A stretch of 64,000 bases of DNA from Hoeflea_A sp965228785 (GCA_965228785.1 CBDDIF010000001.1:3472001-3536000); one strand, 5' to 3'; positions 35,233 through 46,219 are shown, counted from the first letter of the stretch. The notes: generated by a model not told the origin, from the letters alone. Made by a program: numbers and translations.

Positions 35233-35888
35233 GCCGGGCCCGCCAATGGCGCGGCCAATCGACCGTGAACCGCTTCAGCCGTTCTGAGGTCCTGCGGTGT
35301 GTTGACGTTGAAGAACGGATCGACCGATTCCCATTCATGCTCGATCAGTGGAAACTCAACCATGCGGAGGTCATGACGCCGCGCCCAGGCAACCACTTTG
35401 TAGGTTTCCGTCGTGCTCATCCAGTCTTCGAGATCTTTGAGCAGTGCGACCGGCCAAAGCGCAAAGACCGGATGGCGGTTGCCGCCGGTCGTTGCCATGC
35501 CGATGGATCCGTCAGCAAGTTTGGTCGCAGAGGCTAGACGATCGACCAGATCAGTCGGGAAGAATGGCGTGTCGGCAGCGACCGTGACGATGTGCGATAC
35601 CTCGGGTTCCTGCTCGGCAATCCATGACATGCCGGCCGCGACGCCGGCGAGAGGTCCCGCAAATCCTGTAATGGTGTCAGCGACGACGGGCAGGTTGAAT
35701 GCGGCCAGGCGACCGGGATCGCCATTGGCATTGAGCAGAATACGACGTACCTGGGGCGCCAATCGATCACGGACCCGGCCCATCATCGGCTTGCCACCGA
35801 TCGGAAGCAGTGCCTTGTCGCCGCCACCCATTCGGCTCGACCGTCCCCCGGCCAAAATGCAACCGACAATCCTGTCCTTGGGGTTCAT
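35229..35888 (-). CDS. mobA: Molybdenum cofactor guanylyltransferase
   Basis: MobA, 219 residues: VGCILAGGRSSRMGGGDKAL is the GTP-binding signature; VTVAADTPFFPTDLVDRLAS and VFALWPVALLKDLEDW follow. It attaches GMP to Mo-molybdopterin to give MGD, the form needed by DMSO-reductase-type enzymes such as formate dehydrogenase, consistent with fdhD 18 bp upstream. Confidence 0.95.
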   Translation of the reverse strand: MNPKDRIVGCILAGGRSSRMGGGDKALLPIGGKPMMGRVRDRLAPQVRRILLNANGDPGRLAAFNLPVVADTITGFAGPLAGVAAGMSWIAEQEPEVSHIVTVAADTPFFPTDLVDRLASATKLADGSIGMATTGGNRHPVFALWPVALLKDLEDWMSTTETYKVVAWARRHDLRMVEFPLIEHEWESVDPFFNVNTPQDLRTAEAVHGRLAAPLAGPA

Positions 35889-35906
35889 AGCAATTGTGTC
35901 CGAGCC

Positions 35907-36788
35907 CTAACGAGAAGCGAGCGCGCCTTTGCGGTTATGTTTCTGATCCTCTTCTGAGACCTGCTTCGGATCAAGGTCATAGTGAATCCGCCCCTGTCCC
36001 GAAAGTGCCAGGAACCGTTTGCCACGGGCCCGGCCAACCAGCGTCAGGTTGACCTGGCGGGCGAGATCGACACCCCATGCGGTAAAACCGGACCGCGAGA
36101 CCAGGATGGGTATTCCCATGATTGCCGTTTTGATCACCATTTCCGACGTAAGGCGGCCGGTGGTGTAGAAGATCTTGTCGTCCGCTTCGACGCCGTTGAG
36201 AAACATCCAACCGGCAATCTTGTCGACCGCATTATGCCTGCCGACATCCTCCATGTAGACTAGCGGCCGGTCCCGCCGGCACAGGACACACCCATGGATT
36301 GCTCCCGCGGTCAGGTAAAGGGAGGGGGCAGTGTTGATTGTTTTTGTCAGCGCGTAGAGCCACGAGGTCCGCAATTGTGCTTCGGGCTCTAGCGTGATGT
36401 CGTCGAAACCGTCCATGACGTCGCCAAAAACTGTGCCTTGGGCGCAGCCGGATGTCCGCACGCGTTTCTGCAGCTTTTCCTCGTAGTCGGTCTGCCTTTC
36501 GGTCCGCACCACTACCACGTCGAGATCGTCATCATACTCGATATCGGTCACCCGATCGTCGCGCGACAACATGTTCTGATTGAGCAGATAGCCGACCGCG
36601 AGTAGGTCCGGATAATCGCCGATCGTCATCATCGTGACGATCTCCTGGCGGTTGAGATAGAGCGTCAGCGGTTTCTCAGTCACCACCCGTGTGGTGACCG
36701 GAGTTCCGTTCTCGTCGACCCCCTCGACTTCGCGTGATAGCCGATGATCTTCGGGATCCGGCATGATCAGGAAATCACAGTCAGCCAT
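35907..36788 (-). CDS. fdhD: Formate dehydrogenase accessory sulfurtransferase
   Basis: FdhD, 293 residues, carries sulfur from IscS to the bis-MGD cofactor of formate dehydrogenase. Seen: SGCAQGTVFGDVMDG, GAIHGCVLCRRDRPLVYMED (Cys-x2-Cys) and VGRHNAVDKIAGWMFLNGVE. Formate dehydrogenase genes themselves are not in the window. Starts 10 bp after the upstream MFS gene. Confidence 0.93.
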   Translation of the reverse strand: MADCDFLIMPDPEDHRLSREVEGVDENGTPVTTRVVTEKPLTLYLNRQEIVTMMTIGDYPDLLAVGYLLNQNMLSRDDRVTDIEYDDDLDVVVVRTERQTDYEEKLQKRVRTSGCAQGTVFGDVMDGFDDITLEPEAQLRTSWLYALTKTINTAPSLYLTAGAIHGCVLCRRDRPLVYMEDVGRHNAVDKIAGWMFLNGVEADDKIFYTTGRLTSEMVIKTAIMGIPILVSRSGFTAWGVDLARQVNLTLVGRARGKRFLALSGQGRIHYDLDPKQVSEEDQKHNRKGALASR

Positions 36789-36798
36789 GTGTCAAACC

Positions 36799-38013
36799 CT
36801 ATTGCCCTTCCAGTGCAACCTTTCGAGCTACATGGATAACGTAGAGCGCCATACACGCGCCAGCAATTGCCGCAGCCAACATGAGATAAAGCAAGGGGTA
36901 GGGGCCCGTCTCGGGACCAAGCAGCCAACCGGACAAAATCGACAAGCACGCCCCGCCGCCGATCATGAGAGCACCGCCCAGACCTGAGGCCGAACCGGCG
37001 AGATGCGGGCGTACGCTGACAACACCGGCGTTGGCGCTGGGCAAGGTCAGGCCGTTGCCAAGGCCAAGGAAAATCATGAAGCCGAAAAACGTGATCGGGT
37101 GGGTCAGGCCAAGACTGAAGGCGGCGATCGCGCCGACCATTCCGAAAATGACCACGAAGTTGCCAATCAACATCATCATGTTGATTCCGACCCGCACCGC
37201 ATAGCGTCCCGATAGAAAATTTCCGAGCAGGTAACCGATGGCGGTAATGCCGAAATAAACACCCAGTTCCGATGGGCTAAGGCCGAGCATATTGATCGAA
37301 ACGTAGGGTGCACCGCCAAGAAAGGCGAAGAATGTTCCGGAGGTACAGGCGGCGGACAGCGCGTAGCCCCAGAACCGCCGCGACCTGAACAATTCCGGAT
37401 AGGTCGCCAGTTGTGCCTTGAAGCTGTCGGAGGGGTGATGGTTCGTTTCGCCCAAGTCGAAGAAGACGAGCGTGAAGACCAGGATTCCGAACGCCAGTGA
37501 AAGCGCAAAGGCAGACTGCCAGCCGTAGATTTCTTCCAGAAAGCCGCCCGCCATTGGCCCAATCATGGGAATCAAGGTCATACCCATGGTGATATAGCCG
37601 ATCATGCTGGCCGCTTCGTTCGTGGAGACCATGTCCCGAACCGCCGCGCGTGCCAGCGCGAAGCCTGCAACAACCGAGGTTTGGGCCAGCCGTGCGACGA
37701 GGAGCGTGTTGAAGTCTGGTGCGAATATGCAAACCAGCGTGGAAACGAGAAATATAGTCATGCCGACCAGCATGACCGGCCTTCTGCCATAGCGGTCGGA
37801 TAACGGGCCGACGATCAACTGCGTGAACGCGGTCGCACCCAGATAGGCGGAAACCAGCAGCGCCGCGAAGCTGTAATCGACCTGAAAATGATCTGCGATG
37901 CCAGGCAGGGAAGGAAGAATCACGTTCATGTTGAGCGCACCGGCGCCGGTAACGACGACGAGCGTGCCGATATGTGGCGGCGTCGTGCGATCCAGAAACC
38001 GTGCTTTTTCCAT
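36799..38013 (-). CDS. Bcr/CflA-type MFS transporter
   Basis: A 404-residue 12-TM permease: GALNMNVILPSLPGIADHFQ at TM1, GPLSDRYGRRPVMLVGMTIF (motif A), RAAVRDMVSTNEAASMIGYI (motif B/C region). This is the Bcr/CflA drug-exporter subgroup. ATG at 38013 has GAGGGGAG ahead; a 31-residue longer frame is basic and unlike homologues. It lies between EamA and fdhD on the same strand. Confidence 0.88.
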   Translation of the reverse strand: MEKARFLDRTTPPHIGTLVVVTGAGALNMNVILPSLPGIADHFQVDYSFAALLVSAYLGATAFTQLIVGPLSDRYGRRPVMLVGMTIFLVSTLVCIFAPDFNTLLVARLAQTSVVAGFALARAAVRDMVSTNEAASMIGYITMGMTLIPMIGPMAGGFLEEIYGWQSAFALSLAFGILVFTLVFFDLGETNHHPSDSFKAQLATYPELFRSRRFWGYALSAACTSGTFFAFLGGAPYVSINMLGLSPSELGVYFGITAIGYLLGNFLSGRYAVRVGINMMMLIGNFVVIFGMVGAIAAFSLGLTHPITFFGFMIFLGLGNGLTLPSANAGVVSVRPHLAGSASGLGGALMIGGGACLSILSGWLLGPETGPYPLLYLMLAAAIAGACMALYVIHVARKVALEGQ

Positions 38014-38119
38014 GCCAATGGCTCCCCTCGGCCGGCTGCCAGATTCAGTTGGAAGTCGGGAGATTTGCGGAAGGAAACGTCGGATCGAGCGATCCGGCGC
38101 GGGCAACGCAGAATTGCAA

Positions 38120-38992
38120 CTAACGATTTCTCGCCACCCTGTGTTCGCGGTATAGCGTATAAAGACCAGTCACAACAACTACAGTGCTGCCAAGAATAGT
38201 TGCCGCGTCCGGGATTTCGGAAAAAAAGATTGCACCCAGAAGAATGGACCACAGAAGGGCGGTGTACCGAAACGGGGCGACGAAAGCGATATCACCCTCG
38301 CGCATGGAGAGGACGAGGAACTGATAACCCACTAGGATGAAGACCGACGCCGCCAGAATCTGGATCCAGTGCAGAATCGTTATTGGGGCAAAGGAGCCGT
38401 CGACAATCCACATGCCGAGGCCAGTCACCGTGACGCCGATCGACGTAATTGCCGAAAGAAAGAGGGATGGCACATCTTTATCCATGACCCTTGTGGCGAG
38501 GTCTCGCACGGCAGCGGCGATCACAGCGCAGGCGACCAGCAGCGAATAGGGCGAGTATCCAGTCAAGCCCGGCTGAATGATGATCAAAACGCCGCTGAAG
38601 CCAACCATGATCGCGAGCCATCGTCGCCAGCCGACGGATTCGCCCAGAAACAGAGAGGCTCCCAGCGTTACCGCCAGCGGGAGCGCCTGCAGAATGGCCG
38701 ATGCACTGGCCAGTTGTATGTGCACCAGGGCCGTCAGGAAAAATATCGTTCCCAGTGCCTCGCAGGTTGTCCTCAGCGCCGGCATCGGCTTCAATGCGGT
38801 CCGCATGGGGCGCATATTATCGCTGCGGTAGGCGATGAAAGTAATCAGGATGGTGGCGACAGCGCCGCGAAGAAAGATGGCCTGCCCCATGCTCATGTCC
38901 TCGGCCAGCGCCTTCATGAACACGTCGTTGAAGACGTAGCCCGCCATCGACAGTGACATGAAGAGGGCGCTGCGAAGGTTGGCTGAGGGCAC
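38120..38992 (-). CDS. EamA-type DMT family transporter
   Basis: A 290-residue protein with ten hydrophobic segments in two EamA halves (first: SLSMAGYVFNDVFMKALAED and LRGAVATILITFIAYR; second: PYSLLVACAVIAAAVRDLAT and VGYQFLVLSMREGDIAFVAP). Metabolite exporters of the drug/metabolite superfamily look like this; substrate unknown. It begins 47 bp after moaA ends, so it may be co-transcribed with it. Confidence 0.88.
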   Translation of the reverse strand: MPSANLRSALFMSLSMAGYVFNDVFMKALAEDMSMGQAIFLRGAVATILITFIAYRSDNMRPMRTALKPMPALRTTCEALGTIFFLTALVHIQLASASAILQALPLAVTLGASLFLGESVGWRRWLAIMVGFSGVLIIIQPGLTGYSPYSLLVACAVIAAAVRDLATRVMDKDVPSLFLSAITSIGVTVTGLGMWIVDGSFAPITILHWIQILAASVFILVGYQFLVLSMREGDIAFVAPFRYTALLWSILLGAIFFSEIPDAATILGSTVVVVTGLYTLYREHRVARNR

Positions 38993-39039
38993 GTTACGGC
39001 AACCGCGGATTGCGGCGCTTCAATCCATAACGCATCGAA

Positions 39040-40068
39040 TCAACCGCCGGTGACGCTCATATGGCGAGAAACCGCGGGGCGGTTGTTGCGACGGTCGATG
39101 ATGAAGTCGTGTCCCTTGGGCTTGCGCAGTATGGCGGCATCGATAGCTTGCGCCAGCAGTTCGTCGCCCTCAGATGCCCGCAAGGGAGCGCGCAGGTCCG
39201 CTGCATCGTCCTGACCGAGGCACATGTAGAGTGTGCCTGTGCAGGTCAAGCGAACGCGGTTGCAGCTTTCGCAGAAATTGTGAGTCATCGGCGTGATGAA
39301 GCCCAGACGACCGCCTGTTTCGGCAATCTCCGTATAGCGGGCTGGTCCGCCGGTCTTGTAGGGGATGTCGCGGATATCGAATTGTTTCGACAACTCGGCA
39401 CGCACCAGTGAAAGCGGCAGATACTGGTCCGTCCGGTCCTCGTCGATTTCACCCATCGGCATGGTTTCGATAATGGTCATGTCCATCCCGGCACCGTGAG
39501 CCCAGCGGATCAGATCCGGAATTTCCTTGTCGTTGAAGCCCTTCAATGCAACCGTGTTGATCTTGACCTTGAGCCCCGCGGTGCGGGCAGCTTCAATGCC
39601 CTCCAGAACGCGATCCAGGTTACCCCATCGGGTTATCTTTCGAAACTTGTCCGCATCCAAAGTGTCAAGCGAGACGTTGATGCGGCGGACGCCGTTGGCA
39701 GCCAGATCCGCTGCCATGCGGGGAAGTTGCGATCCATTGGTCGTCAGCGACAACTCGTCAAGCCCGTTGCCGATGTGCCGCGAAATGCCGGCAATGAAGT
39801 GCATGATGTTCTTGCGGACCAGCGGCTCACCGCCTGTCAGTCGTAAGCGACGGACACCCTTCTCGATGAAGACTGTGCAAAGACGATCGAGTTCCTCAAG
39901 CGTCAACAAATCCTTCTTGGGCAGAAAGGTCATGTTCTCCGCCATGCAGTACGTGCAGCGGAAATCGCAACGATCGGTCACGGAGACGCGCAAATAGGAG
40001 ATCGCCCGGCCAAAGGGGTCGATCATCGGTGCCCCGTCCGTTCCGGAAATCGTGCTTTTGGTATCCAT
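39040..40068 (-). CDS. moaA: GTP 3',8-cyclase
   Basis: MoaA, 342 residues, a radical-SAM enzyme that makes the first molybdopterin precursor from GTP with MoaC. CDFRCTYCMAENMTF holds the CxxxCxxC cluster motif; the second cluster is CESCNRVRLTCTGTLYMC; the C-terminus ends GG, as required. ATG at 40068 follows AAGGGG and is preferred to a start five codons earlier. First gene of the Moco cluster. Confidence 0.96.
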   Translation of the reverse strand: MDTKSTISGTDGAPMIDPFGRAISYLRVSVTDRCDFRCTYCMAENMTFLPKKDLLTLEELDRLCTVFIEKGVRRLRLTGGEPLVRKNIMHFIAGISRHIGNGLDELSLTTNGSQLPRMAADLAANGVRRINVSLDTLDADKFRKITRWGNLDRVLEGIEAARTAGLKVKINTVALKGFNDKEIPDLIRWAHGAGMDMTIIETMPMGEIDEDRTDQYLPLSLVRAELSKQFDIRDIPYKTGGPARYTEIAETGGRLGFITPMTHNFCESCNRVRLTCTGTLYMCLGQDDAADLRAPLRASEGDELLAQAIDAAILRKPKGHDFIIDRRNNRPAVSRHMSVTGG

Positions 40069-40325
40069 CTTATCCCCTTGCAAAGGCTGGCTTATTGCCT
40101 GCCTTCAACCAGAAACGTCATCGCTGTAGTCGAGAGCCTAACTATGTTGCGCGCATGGTTATAGTCGTCAAGGTCTCGGCAGGCGAGAAAAATCCTTTGC
40201 GAAAGCACCCATTGGAAGCACCAGATGATGGCGCCGGCCTGAACATCCACAGTCGCGATATCTGGAAATCCTGATCGGTTCGTACTAAGTGCCGTCGGAG
40301 CGTGCAGGCAAACGACATGAGGTGA

Positions 40326-40706
40326 ATGGTCTCGATGACAGCTCGGCCAACAGAACTGCGGGTATCAAAGGACCGAAAGACGTTGACGGTGCGCTTCGAA
40401 GACGGGCAAGACTTCGCATTGCCTGCGGAGGCATTGCGGGTGATGTCCCCATCTGCCGAGGTCCAGGGACATTCCGCGGAACAGCGGGTGACCGTGCCCG
40501 GAAAGCGTGACGTCCAGATTTCCGGTTTGGACCCGGTGGGCAACTACGCAGTCAAGATCACCTTCGACGATGGGCACAATACCGGGATTTTCTCCTGGGT
40601 CTATTTTCGTGAAATGGGGTCCGAATTCGATAGCCGCTGGCAGAGCTATCTGGCCGAACTTGAGGCAAAGGGAATGAGCCGAGACAAGGCTGAGAATCCA
40701 CGCTGA
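40326..40706 (+). CDS. DUF971 protein (gamma-butyrobetaine hydroxylase N-like)
   Basis: A 126-residue DUF971 protein: PTELRVSKDRKTLTVRFEDG and FDDGHNTGIFSWVYFREMG are diagnostic. In other bacteria DUF971 proteins are linked to Fe-S assembly (ApbC-associated) but the role here is inferred. ATG 40326 follows GAGGTG; ATG 40335 is an alternative. Divergent from moaA. Confidence 0.85.
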   Translation: MVSMTARPTELRVSKDRKTLTVRFEDGQDFALPAEALRVMSPSAEVQGHSAEQRVTVPGKRDVQISGLDPVGNYAVKITFDDGHNTGIFSWVYFREMGSEFDSRWQSYLAELEAKGMSRDKAENPR

Positions 40707-40715
40707 TTGATCCGA

Positions 40716-41183
40716 TCAGCGCTCGGAAGCCTCGAACTCCTCCATTCGCGAGATCATCCGCTTCATGACGTCGCCGACGTGATTGCATTCTTCTTCGCTG
40801 GTGGTCGACATGGAATACTCGATCAGTTCCAGTTCGATGGCCAGTGCCTTGCGCGTCAATTCGCGGCCCTTCTCAGTCAGGTGAAGGCGCAGAATTCTCT
40901 TGTCTCTTTCATCCGGCCTTCTTTCGATCAAACCCCGTTTCTCGATCTGCGGCAGCAGCATACTGATGTTGGATCGTCCAACGAGCAGCTTGCGTGCAAG
41001 GTCCTGCTGAGAAATTCCCTCAAACCGATAAAGGTTGGCCAGTATGTCAAGGTGCGGGACCTTAATGTCCAGCGATGTCAAGGCCTTGGCGAGTTTTTGG
41101 TGGATGATCTGACTGGCTTTTGCCACAGCGATCCAGTTTCTGAATCGGGGATTGTCCCAAGGGAGGCCTTGATCTTTGTTCAT
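40716..41183 (-). CDS. MarR family transcriptional regulator
   Basis: A 155-residue winged-helix regulator: LDILANLYRFEGISQQDLAR, KLLVGRSNISMLLPQIEKRG, LIERRPDERDKRILRLHLTE. It is divergent from the alpha/beta hydrolase gene, and a TTGTACAA palindrome covers its start region, so it probably represses itself and the hydrolase. Confidence 0.92.
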   Translation of the reverse strand: MNKDQGLPWDNPRFRNWIAVAKASQIIHQKLAKALTSLDIKVPHLDILANLYRFEGISQQDLARKLLVGRSNISMLLPQIEKRGLIERRPDERDKRILRLHLTEKGRELTRKALAIELELIEYSMSTTSEEECNHVGDVMKRMISRMEEFEASER

Positions 41184-41195
41184 AGTTGTACAATT
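41184..41195. promoter_or_regulatory. Possible MarR operator
   Basis: TTGTACAA at 41186-41193, within AGTTGTACAATT, adjoining the marR-type start codon at 41183 and upstream of the hydrolase. Nearby CATAGTTG and CATGGTTG form a direct repeat (41181 and 41201). Short AT-rich palindromes of this sort are common MarR sites; not proven. Confidence 0.45.
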
Positions 41196-41231
41196 ATGTT
41201 CATGGTTGAACTTATTTATCGGAACCCGACT

Positions 41232-42185
41232 ATGCCATCAATACAGCAAAAGGTCATCCGTCTGGGGTTTGGGCTCACAGAACGATTTTCACCCGGTCTG
41301 GCGGGACGGTTGGCGTTTCGTCTTTTTTGTCGGACCCCTTCATCTCGGCCCGCAAGCGAAAAGGCCCGTCGGGCACTGGCCGATGCTGCGCCGGTCATGG
41401 CTCGCGCTGAACACGTGACATTGGCAACGTCGTCCGGCACCGTTGCAAGTTATCGGTTCGCACCGATAGCTGGTGAGCCGTCGGAAACAGTCTTTGTTGT
41501 CCATGGCTGGGGCTCGCGGACCGAGCACATGCTCCCGATCATCGAAGCTCTCAGGGCAACCGGGCGTGCGGTCGTCGCAATCGACCTTCCGGGACATGGC
41601 GCTTCGTCTGGCCGCAAGCTGAATATGGCGATCGCGGTTGAGGCGGTGGACGCAGCCTGGCGGCAATTCGGCCCTTTCGCGACGATGATCGGACATTCGT
41701 TCGGCGGGGCGGTGATCGTCAATGCGGCGGCCGGGTCGGTTGCCCACGTTCCGGCGCGCAAGCCGGATCGGCTGCTGACTATCTCAGGGCCCAATTCTTT
41801 ACCCGATTTCTTCAATCAATTTGCCGATTGGATCGGCTTGTCGGGTGGGGGTCGCAATGTGCTCTTCTCAGAGGTTGGTCGCGTGACAGGCAGCCCGCTT
41901 TCTGATTTCGTCAGCGCTCGGCAGATTGCCGAAATCGGTGTGCCGACCCTGGTGATCCACGCCCATGACGACAAGGAGGTTCCGGTCGACAACGCCTATT
42001 GCCTTGTCGGTGCTGGACCACATGTCCGGGTTTTCTGGGCTGACGGATATGGTCACCGTCGCATCCTTGCTGGGCGGGATGTCGCCCAGGTGATCAACGA
42101 CTTCGCCGACCAACAGACTGTCACGGATGCGGAACCAGGCACTGAAGCCTTTTCGCCCAAAGCGGATACCGTTACACATTCCTGA
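41232..42185 (+). CDS. Alpha/beta hydrolase
   Basis: A 317-residue alpha/beta hydrolase. Nucleophile elbow GHSFGGAVIVNAAAGS, oxyanion region FVVHGWGSRTEHM, acid HAHDDKEVP and base DGYGHRRIL. It resembles lysophospholipase/esterase members. ATG at 41232 (MPSIQQKV) is chosen; ATG 41202 adds ten residues and overlaps the putative operator. Divergent from the MarR gene, which probably controls it. Confidence 0.85.
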   Translation: MPSIQQKVIRLGFGLTERFSPGLAGRLAFRLFCRTPSSRPASEKARRALADAAPVMARAEHVTLATSSGTVASYRFAPIAGEPSETVFVVHGWGSRTEHMLPIIEALRATGRAVVAIDLPGHGASSGRKLNMAIAVEAVDAAWRQFGPFATMIGHSFGGAVIVNAAAGSVAHVPARKPDRLLTISGPNSLPDFFNQFADWIGLSGGGRNVLFSEVGRVTGSPLSDFVSARQIAEIGVPTLVIHAHDDKEVPVDNAYCLVGAGPHVRVFWADGYGHRRILAGRDVAQVINDFADQQTVTDAEPGTEAFSPKADTVTHS

Positions 42186-42230
42186 CATACGGGCGGGCGA
42201 TCCCAATTGGGATCGTTTGCCCTGTCAGGA
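42180..42230. promoter_or_regulatory. Nested palindromes between hydrolase and PPOX genes
   Basis: A perfect 18-bp palindrome CGATCCCAATTGGGATCG (42198-42215) is enclosed by a second inverted repeat, TCCTGACA (42180-42187) and TGTCAGGA (42223-42230). The right outer arm contains the AGGA ribosome site of the PPOX gene. It could terminate hydrolase transcription (TTTG follows the inner stem) or be an operator of the PPOX gene. Confidence 0.5.
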
Positions 42231-42239
42231 GATTTGTCG

Positions 42240-42851
42240 ATGAGCATCGTTGCAACCGTGGAAGAACTGGAACGTCTGTATGGTGTTCCAGGGCAAACGT
42301 CGCTGGTCAAAGTCGCCACGTCGATGACCGATCAATACGCCCGTATTCTGAAGGCGTCGCCCTTCTGCGCCCTGGCCACGGTTGGCCCAGAAGGCCTCGA
42401 CTGTACCCCGCGTGGAGACGAGCGCGGCTTTGTGCGTATCCATGACGAAAAGACACTGATGCTGCCCGACCGCCGTGGCAACAACCGTATCGATTCCCTG
42501 CGCAATGTCGTGCGCGACCCCCGGGTGGCACTGATGTTCCTGGTGCCAGGGTCAGGCAACGCGTTGCGAATAAATGGCAGAGCCCATATCGACGTCGACC
42601 CCGAGTTGCTGGAGAGCTTTGCCGTCAAGGAAAGGGCGCCGCGCAGCGTGCTGATCATCACGATCCACGAAATCTATTTCCAGTGTGCGCGTGCTATCAT
42701 CCGGGCACGTCTTTGGGATCCGAACATGCAGATTGAACCTGCATCCCTGCCGACGCCCGGGGAAATCCTCGATTCGATGAGCGAAGGGGAGGTTGGTGGC
42801 CAAACCTATGACGACGAATGGCATGGCCGCGCTCAAAAGACCATGTGGTAG
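42240..42851 (+). CDS. PPOX-type FMN flavoprotein (MSMEG_1061-like)
   Basis: A 203-residue split-beta-barrel flavoprotein: ILKASPFCALATVGPEGLDC, TPRGDERGFVRIHDEKTLML, PDRRGNNRIDSLRNVVRDPR, ALMFLVPGSGNALRINGRAH and AIIRARLWDP. This is the pyridoxamine-5-phosphate-oxidase-like fold of the MSMEG_1061 group, likely binding FMN or F420; the substrate is not known. AGGAG lies ahead of ATG 42240. Confidence 0.88.
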   Translation: MSIVATVEELERLYGVPGQTSLVKVATSMTDQYARILKASPFCALATVGPEGLDCTPRGDERGFVRIHDEKTLMLPDRRGNNRIDSLRNVVRDPRVALMFLVPGSGNALRINGRAHIDVDPELLESFAVKERAPRSVLIITIHEIYFQCARAIIRARLWDPNMQIEPASLPTPGEILDSMSEGEVGGQTYDDEWHGRAQKTMW

Positions 42852-42855
42852 CCGA

Positions 42856-43909
42856 TCAGACGCGCCACTCGATCCAGCGGCCGTGAAAATCGACTCGTGC
42901 CAGCTCTGTGCGTGAGCCTCCAGGCCAACTTTCCAGGTGCATAGCCGCTCCTGGGCGACCGCCATCATCCTCCATTGTCACCAGAAAGACGGGAGCTTCC
43001 TCCGTAGCCCGGGCACCGGCGGCTTCGATGTGAGATCGACCCGCCCGCTTGGCCGCATCCGGGAGGTATTGCCAGGCGATCGTGTGATAGACCACGTGGG
43101 CTTGACCGGGTGTCGCCGTTCGCAGGCGCAGATCGAGCCAGTCGACGGCGTCTGCCTTGTCGACCTGAGCCGGCGATTGCGCGGCCAAATCAATGGCGGC
43201 CCGCATGCGATCCAGGCGCTCCGTCTGGTCGGCCCAGACATAGGAAAGCAGTCTCGTCCGGTCATCGGCGGAAGTCAGATCGAAGGGTGACAGATCGCAG
43301 CCGCGACGGTCTTCGATCGTGACGTCTGCAGCCATGGGCGTGAGTCCTCGCCATTCAGGTGTCAGGCGAACGGACGAACCGATCAATCCATGCTGCTTGT
43401 CGCCCAGGTCATGATGGAACCGGTCGAGCAGCAGATTGAGTCCGGCACTGGCCCCGACCTCGGAGAGTTTCAGCGGCATTCGAGTGCGGTCGGCAATGTG
43501 CATCAGCGCTGCATAGATCGCCGTCGACCGACGGATTTCGTTAGTCTGCGGAGGACTTGAAAGGCGAAAGGTCAGGAACCGGTCATGGGTGCCGATTGTG
43601 TTGCTGAGTGCGGCCAGCAACCGGCCGTCATCTTCTCCGTGATTGGGAGGGTAGACGGCGGCAAGGTCAGCATCGTTTCCGGCCAGGACCAGCTCGTGCA
43701 GAGCTCCGCAGAGCCGTACGGGCAGGGCATCGCCGCTCGACGTCGGGTCTTCCTGCCAAGCCATCATCTGCTCGCGGAGACCAGTTGGCGGCAGTCCGTG
43801 TTGAGCAAACAGCCCGCACAGATTTGCCGTGAATGGTGATCCCAGGCTGTTACAGGCCCGCTGTTGGCGCTCGAACGCGGTGATCAGATTGGATGACAGC
43901 GGTTGGAAA

Positions 43910-43917
<8 letters not shown>
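42856..43917 (-). CDS. DUF2332 family protein
   Basis: A 353-residue cytoplasmic protein of DUF2332: ITAFERQQRACNSLGSPFTA, TNEIRRSTAIYAALMHIADR, LKLSEVGASAGLNLLLDRFH, VVYHTIAWQYLPD. The EVGASAGLN stretch recalls a SAM-type nucleotide loop but that is only suggestive. The start is TTG at 43917 with AGGAA eight bases earlier; the frame overlaps the end of the fumarase gene by 8 nt, so it is likely translated by coupling. Function unknown. Confidence 0.82.
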
Positions 43918-45529
<1,612 letters not shown>

Positions 45530-45626
45530 GCAGCTTACCCTCCAGTGACAGGCATGAAACAGGCCATCATCTAGGCCGAAGTGCCGGCGATTGCAATCTT
45601 CGGCAATTGACCGAAAACGTAACAAA

Positions 45627-45656
45627 TCGAAAACGGGCGACCCGAAGGCCGCCCGC
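45627..45656 (-). terminator. Rho-independent terminator of the TPR gene
   Basis: Read on the minus strand: CGGGCGGCC, TTCG loop, GGTCGCCCG, then TTTT. A strong GC stem with UUCG-type tetraloop 27 bases after the stop of the TPR gene at 45683. Confidence 0.8.
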
Positions 45657-45682
45657 TCGTTGTGCTGTCGAATTGATTGGCG

Positions 45683-46219
45683 TCAGCTGTCTTGTTTCTT
45701 GATGAAGTCAGCGATTTGTCCGGACAGTTCCTGGTACTCGCCACAGTCACGTCCCTGGCATAGCCGGCGGATTTCGGCCAGTTGCTGAAGCGCACCCGTC
45801 AGGTCACCCTTTTGGAGCAGGGCTTCGCCCATGTACTCGCGCACCAGCGTATATGTTGGATCGATTGCCAATGCCCGGCGGTAATAGGTCAGACCAACCT
45901 CGATGCGGCCCGCCTTGCGGTGCGAATAGCCAAGATAGTTGAGGATCCGCTTGTCGCCACGATCGACGCCGATCGAAAGAACATCGATGGCCTCATCGTA
46001 GCGGCCTGCTTCGGCCAGCTGGCGTCCGGTGCGATAGAGACTTTCATCATCGAGACTGGAATTGCGGGGCACGCATTTGCGCTGCTTCCGGTCATAGACC
46101 TCACCGCGGGGGCAGTTTCGGGTTGAGTCGGATTCACCCCCTCCAGCAGAATATGCCGGAACAGGTGCCATCAGGCCCACGGATACAAGCAATGTAAATG
46201 TCGCCAGAGCAGTTTTCAT
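45683..46219 (-). CDS. Secreted TPR-repeat protein
   Basis: A 178-residue protein with signal peptide ALATFTLLVSVGLMAPVPAYS, a Cys-containing region NCPRGEVYDRKQRKCVPRN, and about three TPR units (LYRTGRQLAEAGRYDEAIDV, LNYLGYSHRKAGRIEVGLTY, REYMGEALLQKGDLTGALQQ). Late cysteines RLCQGRDCGEY may form a disulfide. Probably a periplasmic scaffold; similar rhizobial proteins are hypothetical. Confidence 0.8.
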   Translation of the reverse strand: MKTALATFTLLVSVGLMAPVPAYSAGGGESDSTRNCPRGEVYDRKQRKCVPRNSSLDDESLYRTGRQLAEAGRYDEAIDVLSIGVDRGDKRILNYLGYSHRKAGRIEVGLTYYRRALAIDPTYTLVREYMGEALLQKGDLTGALQQLAEIRRLCQGRDCGEYQELSGQIADFIKKQDS

